This document shows, in pieces, positions 33,487 through 41,985 of a DNA stretch of 51,104 bases (its first letter is position 1; each line of letters starts with the position of its first letter). The notes under the pieces were generated by a model that was not told the origin of the DNA, searched no databases, and saw nothing but the letters and a program-made list of their open reading frames with translations. Source of the DNA: Flavobacterium plurextorum (lineage in GTDB: Bacteria > Bacteroidota > Bacteroidia > Flavobacteriales > Flavobacteriaceae); contig NZ_MUHD01000009.1 of assembly GCF_002217395.1 (NCBI RefSeq), forward strand, positions 1-51,104. Direction: 5' to 3'. Position numbers and translations under genes: made by a program.

Positions 33487-33855
33487 ATGAAACTGGAAAA
33501 AATAACATGGATTTTAAGAATTATTGCCGCAGCAATTTTATTGCAGACACTATTTTTTAAATTCGGAGGAGCAGCAGAAAGTATTTATATTTTTTCGACC
33601 TTAGGAGTAGAACCTTACGGAAGAATTGGTTCTGGAATAGCAGAGTTAATTGTAGTAATTTTAATTCTAGTTCCCAAAACAACATTTATTGGTGCTTTGG
33701 GCGGATGCTTAATCATGATAACAGCAATTTTGTCGCATTTATTTATACTAGGCATAGAAGTGCAAAATGACAACGGTTTTCTTTTTATACTAGCCATTAT
33801 TACATTAATATGCTGCGCAGGACTGCTTTACTTCAATAAAAAACAGAATATTTAA
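33487..33855 (+). CDS. DoxX-like membrane protein
   Basis: A 122-aa protein with four predicted membrane helices (about 8-25, 43-60, 66-86 and 98-115) and the FFKFGGAAESIYIF segment after helix 1, typical of DoxX-like proteins. Members are found with thiol-redox and respiratory genes, but no biochemical role is settled. The ATG at 33487 is preferred over the adjacent in-frame GTG at 33484. It lies 7 nt after the YHS gene. Confidence 0.8.
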   Translation: MKLEKITWILRIIAAAILLQTLFFKFGGAAESIYIFSTLGVEPYGRIGSGIAELIVVILILVPKTTFIGALGGCLIMITAILSHLFILGIEVQNDNGFLFILAIITLICCAGLLYFNKKQNI

Positions 33856-33875
33856 TTTTCTAAAATGTAAAAACT

Positions 33876-34364
33876 ATGCTATTAAAATCGATACAGAACA
33901 GTTTAGACGAATTAATTTATCTTTTAGATCAACTATCAGATAAAGAATATTCTAAATCTTGCATCGCTTTAAGTAATGCAACAATTGGCGAGCATACGAG
34001 ACATATTATCGAAATGTTTCAGTGTCTCGAAAATGGCTATGATTGTGGTGTTTTGAATTATGATAATCGAGAAAGAAACAACAAAATTCAGACTCAAACC
34101 GCATTTGCAAAGCAATCAATTATTGAAATAAAATCAAGATTGAAAAGCGAAAACAAAATTATTTACTTAGAACAGAAAAGTGACGAGTCCGCTCTTAGTA
34201 TTCAGAGTACTTATTACCGAGAATTACTTTATAATCTAGAACATTGCATTCATCATCAAGCTTTGATAAAAGTGGCTGTTTTACAATTTGAGAATATTTT
34301 GATTGATGAAAATTTTGGTGTAGCTCGTTCAACCATTGAATATAGAAAACAATGTGCACAGTAA
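33876..34364 (+). CDS. DinB/YfiT-like metal-binding protein
   Basis: A 162-aa four-helix-bundle protein. Probable metal ligands are His40/His43 in GEHTRHI and His123/His127 in HCIHHQ, the DinB-superfamily triad layout. Some members are thiol S-transferases (for example bacillithiol transferases), so a low-molecular-weight thiol role is possible. It overlaps the next gene by 13 nt, indicating translational coupling. Confidence 0.82.
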   Translation: MLLKSIQNSLDELIYLLDQLSDKEYSKSCIALSNATIGEHTRHIIEMFQCLENGYDCGVLNYDNRERNNKIQTQTAFAKQSIIEIKSRLKSENKIIYLEQKSDESALSIQSTYYRELLYNLEHCIHHQALIKVAVLQFENILIDENFGVARSTIEYRKQCAQ

Positions 34365-35062
34365 GTTATGTAAATAATAATGGAGTTGTGATAATAACTT
34401 CAAATCGAGACGAGAAGGTGATTCGGCCAGAAGCAATTTCGCCTAGAAATTATTACCACAATGGTAAAAATATCACGTATCCAAAAGATCCTAAAGCTGG
34501 AGGAACTTGGTTTGCTGTAGATGAATACGGAAATGTTTTGGTACTTCTAAACGGAGGTCTTAAAAAGCATATTTCTTCGTTTGCTTATCGAAAAAGCAGA
34601 GGATTAATTGCTTTGGAGATTATTTCTAGCGAATCACCAAAGGATTTTTGGAAACTGATTGATTTAGAAAACATCGAACCGTTTACCTTGATTCTGTGTC
34701 AACAGCACAAATTGTATGAGTTAATTTGGGATGGTTTGAAGAAAAGAACAACGCAATTAAATGAATTGCAAAATTATATCTGGTCTTCTGCAACTTTATA
34801 TTCAGATCAAACTAGAAAAGAAAGAGCTTCTTGGTTTTTTGATTTTTTGAGTAAGAAAAATCAAGTTTCGGCTTCAGAAATTTTTGGTTTTCATCGTTAT
34901 ACAAAACGTGATGACTCTAGAAATGGTTTGATTATCAATAGAGAAAATACAATAAAAACGCTGAGTGTAACACAAGTGATTATCATAAAAAATAAAGGAA
35001 CAATCAGGTATTGTGATTTAGTGAATGCACAAGATTTTTCAACCTCTTTTATAAGTATTTAA
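34352..35062 (+). CDS. NRDE/TANGO2-family protein
   Basis: A 236-aa protein beginning MCTVSY, with N18-R19-D20-E21 in ITSNRDE, the signatures of the NRDE (TANGO2) family. The conserved Cys2 would become an N-terminal nucleophile after Met removal, in line with a proposed Ntn-hydrolase fold. The eukaryotic homologue TANGO2 has been linked to haem or lipid handling, and the bacterial role is unknown. It overlaps the DinB gene and is followed by an ATP-grasp gene 11 nt later. Confidence 0.87.
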   Translation: MCTVSYVNNNGVVIITSNRDEKVIRPEAISPRNYYHNGKNITYPKDPKAGGTWFAVDEYGNVLVLLNGGLKKHISSFAYRKSRGLIALEIISSESPKDFWKLIDLENIEPFTLILCQQHKLYELIWDGLKKRTTQLNELQNYIWSSATLYSDQTRKERASWFFDFLSKKNQVSASEIFGFHRYTKRDDSRNGLIINRENTIKTLSVTQVIIIKNKGTIRYCDLVNAQDFSTSFISI

Positions 35063-35073
35063 AAAACGTAAAG

Positions 35074-36108
35074 ATGAAACTCTTCTTTCATAAAATTACT
35101 AATTGGGAGTATTGGCCGTTTCAGGTTCTCTATTTTCCCATATATTTTCTTTGGGCGTATTATGCCGTTAAAGCAAGATCAGTTTTCTTCTTTAATGCCT
35201 CAAATCCTAGAATTAAAAACGGTGGTTTTTTGATGGAAAGCAAAAAGAGAATTTATGATTTACTTCCTAAAAAGCATTATCCTAAAACAATTTTAATTAA
35301 AGAAAACACAGATTTAAAAAAGATTGTAAGTACTATAATCGAACATGAAATTTGTTTTCCCTTAATTGCTAAACCAGATATTGGTCTTCGTGGTTCTGGA
35401 GTAAAATTGATTAAAACGGTTTCTGAATTGAAAAGATATGCAGATAAAGCAAACTTTGATTTTTTAATTCAAGATTTAATTCCGTTTAAAAATGAAGTTG
35501 GAATTTTTTATGTGCGTTATCCATCACAAAAGAAAGGAAAGATTACAGGAATTGTTTATAAAGAATTTTTGAATGTTATGGGCGATGGAGTTTCGACTAT
35601 TGAAGAGTTGATATATAAAACACCAAGATTTCATATTCAGTTTGAAGTTTTAAAAGAAGAATATGGCGATCAGCTGCAGCGTGTTTTACAAAATGGAGAA
35701 GTCACAAATTTAGTTCCGTTTGGCAATCATGCTCGCGGTGCTAAATTTCTTGACGGAAGTAATTTAATCACGCCAAAATTAACCGAAATGATTAATGAAA
35801 TTGCAGATCAGATTCCAGAGTTTTATTATGGGCGTTTTGATATCATGTACAATACATTTGAAGAGTTAGAAAGAGGAGAGAAATTTCAAATAGTAGAACT
35901 TAATGGAGCTGCAAGCGAGCCAACGCATATCTACGATCCCAAACATTCAGTTTGGTTTGCCTGGAGAGAACTTGCCAAACATATTACCTATATGTACGAA
36001 ATAAGTGCGCAGAATCATAAAATGGGAGTTCCATATTTAGATTATAAAGTTGGAATGCGAGAATACAAACTTCATGTACTTCAAAACAATAAGATCGTAA
36101 ATTTTTGA
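35074..36108 (+). CDS. ATP-grasp ligase-like protein with N-terminal membrane segment
   Basis: A 344-aa protein. Aromatic-rich hydrophobic segment 14-32 (WPFQVLYFPIYFLWAYYAV) would anchor it to the membrane. The ATP-grasp core follows: PLIAKPDIGLRGSGVKLI (ATP lysine and Gly-rich loop), FLIQDLIPF, YYGRFDIMY and the Mg-binding FQIVELNGAASEP. It resembles D-Ala-D-Ala ligase-type enzymes that join a carboxylate to an amine or thiol. The substrate is unknown. It is the last gene of the six-gene run and is coupled in position to the NRDE gene. Confidence 0.82.
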   Translation: MKLFFHKITNWEYWPFQVLYFPIYFLWAYYAVKARSVFFFNASNPRIKNGGFLMESKKRIYDLLPKKHYPKTILIKENTDLKKIVSTIIEHEICFPLIAKPDIGLRGSGVKLIKTVSELKRYADKANFDFLIQDLIPFKNEVGIFYVRYPSQKKGKITGIVYKEFLNVMGDGVSTIEELIYKTPRFHIQFEVLKEEYGDQLQRVLQNGEVTNLVPFGNHARGAKFLDGSNLITPKLTEMINEIADQIPEFYYGRFDIMYNTFEELERGEKFQIVELNGAASEPTHIYDPKHSVWFAWRELAKHITYMYEISAQNHKMGVPYLDYKVGMREYKLHVLQNNKIVNF

Positions 36109-36354
36109 AATCTATCTGAATTTATATTTACTTACCAGAAAGTAGATTGCAATTGAAAAAAAGTTAAAATAGTATTATATTGCAGGAACTTTGACAGCTG
36201 TTTTTTGAAACGCTTGTTTGATTATGATTTAACAAGTTCATTTTCAAATAGAGATCAGTTTTCAAAGTTTGCAATACCGTTTTTTGTCTTAAAAAATCAA
36301 CAGATATTAAAAACGTATTTTAACCAGTCTTCTATAGAAATCTAAATCATTATT

Positions 36355-37329
36355 ATGAAAAAACTCTACTTTCTTTTGCCATTTATTTTTTTTGCATGTA
36401 AAACAAACCCTACTGCTGTAAGCGAAAAAAAATCAAAGTCAAGTAAACCTATTGAAGTTACTTATAAAGTCAATCAAAATGAAGTTTCTAATTTTTTAGA
36501 ATATCTTTCTTCAGATGAACTGGAAGGACGTGAAACTGGAACAAAAGGAATCGAAAAAGCGGCTGTTTTTTTAGAGGATTTTTTAAAGAAGAACAATGTC
36601 AAGCCTTATTTTAAAACATATCGAGATACATTAACAAATTTTAAATCTCCAGCGTTTAATATTGTCGGTGTTCTTGAAGGGACAGATCCAACGTTGAAAA
36701 ATGAATATGTAGTTCTAAGTGCACATTACGATCATATTGGTATAGAGAAAAAGCAGCAAGCAGATGTTATAAATAATGGAGCAAATGATGATGCTTCTGG
36801 TGTAACTGCTGTTGCTCAAATGGCTAAATACTTTGCAGAAACAAAATCGAATAAACGAAGCATTTTAATTGTGTTTTTTGCCGGAGAAGAAAAAGGATTG
36901 CTTGGTTCAAAAAGTTTAGTTCAAAAACTAAAAAAGCAAAATTTTAATTTGTACACACAATTAAATATTGAAATGATTGGAGTTCCAATGAAACGTGATT
37001 ATTTGGCTTATGTTACAGGTTTTGATAAATCGAACATGGCGGAGAAAATCAATCAATATACTGGTAAAAAAACAATCGGATTCCTGCCAAAAGAAGCTGA
37101 ATACGAATTATTCTATAGATCAGATAACTACTCGTTTTATGAAGTTTTCAAGAAACCATGTCAATCTATAAGTACTTTTGATTTTGAAAATTTTGAGTTT
37201 TATCACCATGTTTCTGATGAGTTCAAAGTGATGGATATTCCTCATATTACTTCATTTATTCAAGAGTTTTTGCCAGCGGTTACAAAAATTGCAGTTACTC
37301 CAACTGAAGAAATTACAATGAATAAATAG
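36355..37329 (+). CDS. M28-family metallopeptidase (lipoprotein)
   Basis: A 324-aa protein with a lipoprotein signal ending FFAC (Cys15), so it is probably anchored in a membrane. Zinc-site motifs of M28 aminopeptidases are SAHYDHIG (His124), NDDASG (Asp145) and AGEEKGLLGS (Glu178/179), with the last His in YHHVSDE. It should release N-terminal amino acids from peptides. The 246-bp gap after the ATP-grasp gene shows it is a separate unit. Confidence 0.92.
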   Translation: MKKLYFLLPFIFFACKTNPTAVSEKKSKSSKPIEVTYKVNQNEVSNFLEYLSSDELEGRETGTKGIEKAAVFLEDFLKKNNVKPYFKTYRDTLTNFKSPAFNIVGVLEGTDPTLKNEYVVLSAHYDHIGIEKKQQADVINNGANDDASGVTAVAQMAKYFAETKSNKRSILIVFFAGEEKGLLGSKSLVQKLKKQNFNLYTQLNIEMIGVPMKRDYLAYVTGFDKSNMAEKINQYTGKKTIGFLPKEAEYELFYRSDNYSFYEVFKKPCQSISTFDFENFEFYHHVSDEFKVMDIPHITSFIQEFLPAVTKIAVTPTEEITMNK

Positions 37330-37364
37330 TCTTTCTTTCTATTGTATTTGTTTATTTTTGCTTT

Positions 37365-38042
37365 ATGAAAAATATTATTGTTACAGGAACGAGTAGAGGA
37401 ATTGGTTATGAGCTGGCTTTGCAGTTTGCAAATGCTGGAAATCAGGTTTTAGCTATTTCTAGAAAAACACCAAAAACGCTTTTAGAACATAAAAATGTAA
37501 CCTGCTTATCAATCGACTTAGCAGATGAAACCGCTTTGCAGGAAGTAGAGCATTTTATTGCTTCGACATGGAAAAAAGTCGATGCCTTAGTTCATAATGC
37601 AGGAGCTTTATTATTGAAGCCTTTTGCAGAAACTACTCAAGCCGATTTTGAAAGTATTTATAAAGTAAATGTTTTTGCAGTTGCAAACCTTACAAGAGTT
37701 TGTCTGCCTTATTTGCAAAAAGGAAGTCACGTTGTAACCATCAGTTCAATTGGCGGCGTTAGAGGAAGTCTTAAGTTTGCTGGTTTGGCAGCATATAGTT
37801 CTAGTAAAGGTGCTGTAATTACTTTAACAGAATTATTAGCTGAAGAATATAAAGAACGCGGTATTTCATTCAATGTGCTGGCTTTAGGTTCTGTTCAAAC
37901 AGAAATGTTGAACGAAGCTTTTCCAGGTTATCAAGCGCCAATTTCTGCCGAAGGAATGGCAACTTACATTTATGATTTTACACTCAACGGAAATAAGTAT
38001 TTTAACGGAAAGGTATTGGAGGTTTCTTCAACTAATCCATAA
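37365..38042 (+). CDS. Short-chain dehydrogenase/reductase
   Basis: A 225-aa classical SDR. The NAD(P)-binding loop TGTSRGIG is at 7-14, HNAG at 77-80, the catalytic Ser near 127-128 (TISSIGG), and Tyr144-SSS-Lys148. R11 in the loop suggests NADPH preference. The substrate is unknown. It starts 35 nt after the M28 gene and 77 nt before the SprT-like gene. Confidence 0.9.
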   Translation: MKNIIVTGTSRGIGYELALQFANAGNQVLAISRKTPKTLLEHKNVTCLSIDLADETALQEVEHFIASTWKKVDALVHNAGALLLKPFAETTQADFESIYKVNVFAVANLTRVCLPYLQKGSHVVTISSIGGVRGSLKFAGLAAYSSSKGAVITLTELLAEEYKERGISFNVLALGSVQTEMLNEAFPGYQAPISAEGMATYIYDFTLNGNKYFNGKVLEVSSTNP

Positions 38043-38118
38043 GAAAATTTCAATAGTTAAATTCCAGATTCAAATAGAAATGAACTTTTGACGTTTAACA
38101 AATAACATTTAACCTAAA

Positions 38119-38715
38119 TTGAGCGAAACTTTAGCAAAATATATTCCAGAGCATGCTGTAAAGCCTGTTTTTGATTTGATTGTATCCAATCAGGTTCATT
38201 TGAAAATTGTAAATGAACGTCAAACGCGGCATGGAGATTACAGACGCGGGCCTAGTGGTAAACATGAAATAACGGTTAATGCGAGTTTAAACAAATACAG
38301 GTTTTTGATTACCCTAATTCATGAGATTTCACATTTGGTTGCATTCGAAAAATTTGGACGAAATATAAAACCACACGGCAATGAATGGAAATACACCTTT
38401 CAAAGAACGATGGTTCCGTTTATCAGGCCGGAGATATTTCCAAGTCAATTGCTGCCGTTATTAGCTAGGCATTTTAAAAATCCATCAGCAAGCAGTGATA
38501 CAGATACTACTTTGTCTTTGGCATTAAAACAATATGATTCTGCAAGTGATAAAAATTATGTTTTCGAAATACCGTACGGAAGCGTTTTCCGAATAAAAAA
38601 TGGTAAAATCTTTAAGAAACTTGCTGTTAGAACCAAACGATTTGAATGTATAGAAATAAGCTCAGGACGAACGTATCTTTTTAATCCAAATGCCGAAGTA
38701 GAGCTTATAGATTAA
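38119..38715 (+). CDS. SprT-like zinc metalloprotease-domain protein
   Basis: A 198-aa cytoplasmic protein. HExxH (H68-E-I-S-H72) and a third His in KPH86GNEW give the SprT/spartan-type zinc site. In eukaryotes the family cleaves DNA-protein crosslinks; the bacterial role is less clear. The start codon is TTG (38119), the only one giving the full domain. A strong bidirectional terminator follows. Confidence 0.85.
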   Translation: MSETLAKYIPEHAVKPVFDLIVSNQVHLKIVNERQTRHGDYRRGPSGKHEITVNASLNKYRFLITLIHEISHLVAFEKFGRNIKPHGNEWKYTFQRTMVPFIRPEIFPSQLLPLLARHFKNPSASSDTDTTLSLALKQYDSASDKNYVFEIPYGSVFRIKNGKIFKKLAVRTKRFECIEISSGRTYLFNPNAEVELID

Positions 38716-38733
38716 GAACTCAAATAAAAAGAG

Positions 38734-38780
38734 AAATCCCAAATTCCAATTTTAAATAGTTTGGAATTTGGGATTTTATA
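38734..38780. terminator. Bidirectional terminator, SprT-like / MlaF-like
   Basis: AAATCCCAAATTCCAA pairs with TTGGAATTTGGGATTT around an 11-base loop, with a T-rich tail. It separates convergent genes. Confidence 0.85.
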
Positions 38781-38801
38781 TTTTTGAATATTGTAAAGCT
38801 T

Positions 38802-39563
38802 TTAGTCTTTCAAATATGCTTCTCTTACTTTTTTAAATAGGTTAGAAGAGTAAACAAATTTGACAATATCTTTGTTGTCTGTTCTAAAAATCTCTTCTTT
38901 AGTTCCCTGCCACGCTTTTAATCCTTTTTTTAAGAAAACAATATTCTCGCCAATTTCCATTACCGAGTTCATATCGTGCGTATTAATTACAGTTGTAATA
39001 TTGTACTCCTCCGTAATTTCTTTAATCAAATTGTCAATCAAAGTTGAGGTATTTGGATCTAAACCTGAATTGGGTTCATCACAAAATAAATATTTAGGAT
39101 TGTTTACAATAGCGCGGGCAATAGCTACACGTTTTTGCATTCCTCCAGAGATCTCAGAAGGTAGTTTTTTATGAGCATCGATTAAGTTTACTCTTTCTAA
39201 AACAAAATCAACACGCTCTTGTATTTGCGCTTTGTTATTGTTGGTGAACATTTTTAGCGGGAAAGCAACATTTTCTTCAACTGTCATTGAGTCAAATAAA
39301 GCACTTCCTTGAAATACCATTCCAATTTCAGTTCTTAATTCACGTTTTTCATCTTTGTCTAAATCAGAATAAACTCTTCCGTCAAATTCAATTGTTCCAG
39401 AGTCTGGTGTATGAATTCCTAACAAGGTTTTTAATAAAACGGTCTTTCCAGATCCACTTTGTCCAATAATCAAGTTGGTTTTTCCAGTTTCAAATACCGT
39501 CGAAACGCCTTTTAAAACTTTGCTGTCACCAAATGATTTTTCTACATTTTTTACTTCTATCAT
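38802..39563 (-). CDS. mlaF: MlaF-like ABC transporter ATP-binding protein
   Basis: A 253-aa ATPase with Walker A GQSGSGKT (34-41), signature ISGGMQKRVAIARA, Walker B LFCDEPNSGLDP and His in NTHDMN. The SGGMQKR signature and PNSGLDP are characteristic of the MlaF/Mkl lipid-transport group. Its ATG overlaps the MlaE-like stop (TAATG), so I place the start here rather than 60 bases upstream. It is the last gene before the terminator. No MCE-domain (MlaD) gene follows. Confidence 0.88.
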   Translation of the reverse strand: MIEVKNVEKSFGDSKVLKGVSTVFETGKTNLIIGQSGSGKTVLLKTLLGIHTPDSGTIEFDGRVYSDLDKDEKRELRTEIGMVFQGSALFDSMTVEENVAFPLKMFTNNNKAQIQERVDFVLERVNLIDAHKKLPSEISGGMQKRVAIARAIVNNPKYLFCDEPNSGLDPNTSTLIDNLIKEITEEYNITTVINTHDMNSVMEIGENIVFLKKGLKAWQGTKEEIFRTDNKDIVKFVYSSNLFKKVREAYLKD

Positions 39564-40309
39564 TATCCTAGTAATAATTGAGTTAATATATAATTTAGAA
39601 GAATTATGGTAACAGACGTCCATACGAACGATGTTGTACTTGCTTTACCTACTTCTAATGCACCGCCTTTCATATAGTATCCATGAAAAGACGGAATTGT
39701 TGCCAATAGCATGGCAAAGATTAAAGTTTTGATAAATGCATAAGTAATATGAAAGGGTATGAAATCTTTTTGAGCTCCCATGATAAAATCATCACCAGTT
39801 GAAAATCCTCCGTATGCACACGCAAGCCATCCACCAAAAATTCCTAAAAACATACTAATACCAATTACAAAAGGGTACATTAATAAAGCTATTATTTTTG
39901 GGAAAATAAGATAATTTACGGAGTTAACTCCCATAACTTCTAAAGCATCAATCTGTTCTGTAACACGCATCGTTCCTATACTAGAAGTAATGTAAGATCC
40001 CATTTTTCCAGCCATAATTACCGAAATAAAAGTAGGAGCAAACTCCAAAACTACAGATTGACGTGTAGCAAAACCAATTAAATATTTTGGAATTAAGGGG
40101 TTGGTTAAATTTAGTGCTGTTTGAATGGCTACAACTCCACCAATGAAGAAGGATATAAAGCAGACAATTCCAAGAGAGTCAATAATCAAATCATCAATTT
40201 CTTTGTAAATTAAATTTTTCATAACAGGCCATTTGGTCTGTTTATTGAAAATTTCTTTCAGCATTAAAAAATATTTCCCTATTTGAGATAAATAACGAAT
40301 TAGCATCAT
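39563..40309 (-). CDS. mlaE: MlaE-like ABC transporter permease
   Basis: A 248-aa inner-membrane permease with about five or six helices. It carries the MlaE-family patterns EFAPTFISVIMAGKMGSYITSSIGTMRVTEQIDALEVMG (abridged here: GKMGSYITSSIGTMRVTEQI). It should extract or deliver phospholipids together with the MlaF ATPase and an MCE protein between the membranes. It is coupled to mlaF by a 1-nt overlap. Confidence 0.9.
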   Translation of the reverse strand: MMLIRYLSQIGKYFLMLKEIFNKQTKWPVMKNLIYKEIDDLIIDSLGIVCFISFFIGGVVAIQTALNLTNPLIPKYLIGFATRQSVVLEFAPTFISVIMAGKMGSYITSSIGTMRVTEQIDALEVMGVNSVNYLIFPKIIALLMYPFVIGISMFLGIFGGWLACAYGGFSTGDDFIMGAQKDFIPFHITYAFIKTLIFAMLLATIPSFHGYYMKGGALEVGKASTTSFVWTSVTIILLNYILTQLLLG

Positions 40310-40387
40310 AAGTTTTAAATATTGGCTAAATTAAGGATTAGTTTACAGTTTATAGTTTCAGTTTGGAGTTTTTTAATTTTTTTAAGA

Positions 40388-41236
40388 TTAAAAAAGCTTT
40401 TGTTTAATTTTCTGTAAACGATAATTTCTAATAAACTTAGCTTGTTCAGGAGTTACTAATAAAGGTGTTTTGGCGCTTTTTGCTTTCCAGAATCCTTTTA
40501 TATAATCTAAAAATAAGAATGGTTTTTTCTTCATCATAGCCAATTTTGCCGATGCAATTGCTGTAATCCAAAAACCATAACCTAAAGTATAAAAAGCTTC
40601 TCCTTGTTTGTATCTAGCTGTTTTGTTGTAGTTTGCGCCAGTTGGCTTTAAGTGTTTTACATGTAACGATTCGTCAGTAACAATTTTCCAATCGTAATAT
40701 TTACACAATAATTCGTCAACTGTGTCCCAGCCCATAGCAGGTTTTAAACCTCCAATTTGCTGATAAGTTTCCTTGCGATATGCTTTTAGTGCACCGCGAA
40801 TATGATCTTTATCGGTTAAGTTTTCTAAAACCCATTCACCATTTTTATCGATATAGCAAAATCCGCCCGCCATTCCTATTTTAGGATCAGATTCGAAATG
40901 TTTGATTACAGTTTCAAAATAATTAGGAGGGAAGATTAAATCGCCGTCTATTTTTACAATAATGTCATAATTAGAATCCAAAGTTTCAAAACCTTTTTGA
41001 AACGCCTGAATTACTTTACTGCCCGGTAAATGAATAGCGTCTGAAGTTTTATTTACAACAGAAATATATGGGTTTTCCTTTGCAAAACTCAATACAACTT
41101 CTTCCGTTTTATCTGTAGAATTGTCGTTTACAACCACAACTTTTGAAGGTAAAACAGTTTGAGAAATTAAAGATTGTAAAGTCAATCCAATTAAATCCTG
41201 TTCATTATGAGCGGGAATGACGATGTAGTATTTCAT
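40388..41236 (-). CDS. Family 2 glycosyltransferase
   Basis: A 282-aa enzyme with the GT-A start YYIVIPAHNEQDLIGLTLQSL (shortened), VVVNDNSTDKTEE and a DxD-like IDGDLIFPPNYF near 97-108. There is no transmembrane helix. It transfers a sugar from a nucleotide donor, probably at the inner membrane. Neighbouring genes for a methyltransferase, KAS III-like enzyme and MlaEF suggest envelope lipid or glycan work. Confidence 0.85.
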   Translation of the reverse strand: MKYYIVIPAHNEQDLIGLTLQSLISQTVLPSKVVVVNDNSTDKTEEVVLSFAKENPYISVVNKTSDAIHLPGSKVIQAFQKGFETLDSNYDIIVKIDGDLIFPPNYFETVIKHFESDPKIGMAGGFCYIDKNGEWVLENLTDKDHIRGALKAYRKETYQQIGGLKPAMGWDTVDELLCKYYDWKIVTDESLHVKHLKPTGANYNKTARYKQGEAFYTLGYGFWITAIASAKLAMMKKKPFLFLDYIKGFWKAKSAKTPLLVTPEQAKFIRNYRLQKIKQKLF

Positions 41237-41250
41237 GTGAAAAATTTTAG

Positions 41251-41266
41251 TCCCGAAGCCTCGGGA
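41251..41266. repeat. TCCCGAAGCCTCGGGA palindrome
   Basis: Perfect six-base arms around AGCC, just upstream of the GT2 gene. It is the same family as 27870-27887 and the related 253-270. Confidence 0.55.
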
Positions 41267-41323
41267 TTAGATTTTAGATTATTTGGAAATCATCTAAAAA
41301 TCAAAAATCGTTAATCTGCAATC

Positions 41324-41851
41324 TTAATTCTTAACTCTTTCCGCTGCAACAATATAATATCTTGGAGTGAAATATCTTAATAATGGTCTAAATCCAAACT
41401 TTTTTACCGGATGTGTAAATTGCAGACGATCCGTTATTTTCCATCCTGTTTTTTCTAAAAGCCAGTCTAACTGCCAATCTTCAAATTCGTGATAATGTCT
41501 GTCCCACATATCAGTTTTAGAGCGATATGCTGGAGAAAACCATAAACGTAACGGAATTGAAATTAACAATTTGTCGCATTTTACGTTTTCTAGAATTGTG
41601 TATGGATTTAGTAAATGTTCGAAAATTTCAAATGCTGTAAAAACAGTATATTCTTCTGTTTGCAGTGCAGTTTGATCGTTGTCTAAATCTTCTCCTTTTG
41701 TGTTTTTTACGGTATAACCATTCTCTTCCATTATTTTAGAAAACGGATTTGGTACGCCAAAATCAAAAATGGTTTCTGATGTGTTTACGTGCTTTTGTAA
41801 AAACTTTAAGGTAAGTTTGAATCTTTTATTCGGAAATGTTTTTTCGTACAT
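41324..41851 (-). CDS. Class I SAM-dependent methyltransferase-like protein
   Basis: A 175-aa protein. A weak glycine motif (IFDFGVPNP) replaces the usual GxGxG. FTAFEIFEHLLNPYTIL corresponds to the E/D-x-x-EH motif of type-11 methyltransferases, and DKLLISIPLRLWFSPAYRSK matches the following strand. The degenerate SAM loop leaves activity uncertain. I chose ATG 41851, not the upstream TTG at 41872. It lies 88 nt before the GT2 gene on the same strand. Confidence 0.75.
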   Translation of the reverse strand: MYEKTFPNKRFKLTLKFLQKHVNTSETIFDFGVPNPFSKIMEENGYTVKNTKGEDLDNDQTALQTEEYTVFTAFEIFEHLLNPYTILENVKCDKLLISIPLRLWFSPAYRSKTDMWDRHYHEFEDWQLDWLLEKTGWKITDRLQFTHPVKKFGFRPLLRYFTPRYYIVAAERVKN

Positions 41852-41886
41852 TATATATGTTTTAAACAACAAAGGCGCAAATATAC

Positions 41887-41922
41887 TAAAAAAGTCCGCA
41901 TCTTATAGTGCGGACTTTTTTA
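41887..41922 (-). terminator. Terminator of the KAS III-like gene
   Basis: AAAAAAGTCCGCA pairs with TGCGGACTTTTTT around TCTTATAG. On the minus strand it lies 63 nt after the stop at 41986. Confidence 0.85.
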
Positions 41923-41985
41923 GTTTGCAGTGTTCAGTTACAGTTTTCAGTGTGAAAATTGATTACTGTGAGTGTAAACGGAATA

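Noticed and set aside
41926..41958. CAGT-rich run (CAGTGTTCAGTTACAG...) as a tandem regulatory site
   Set aside because: Short, imperfect, downstream of genes and similar to low-complexity text at about 40345; more likely simple-sequence repeat.
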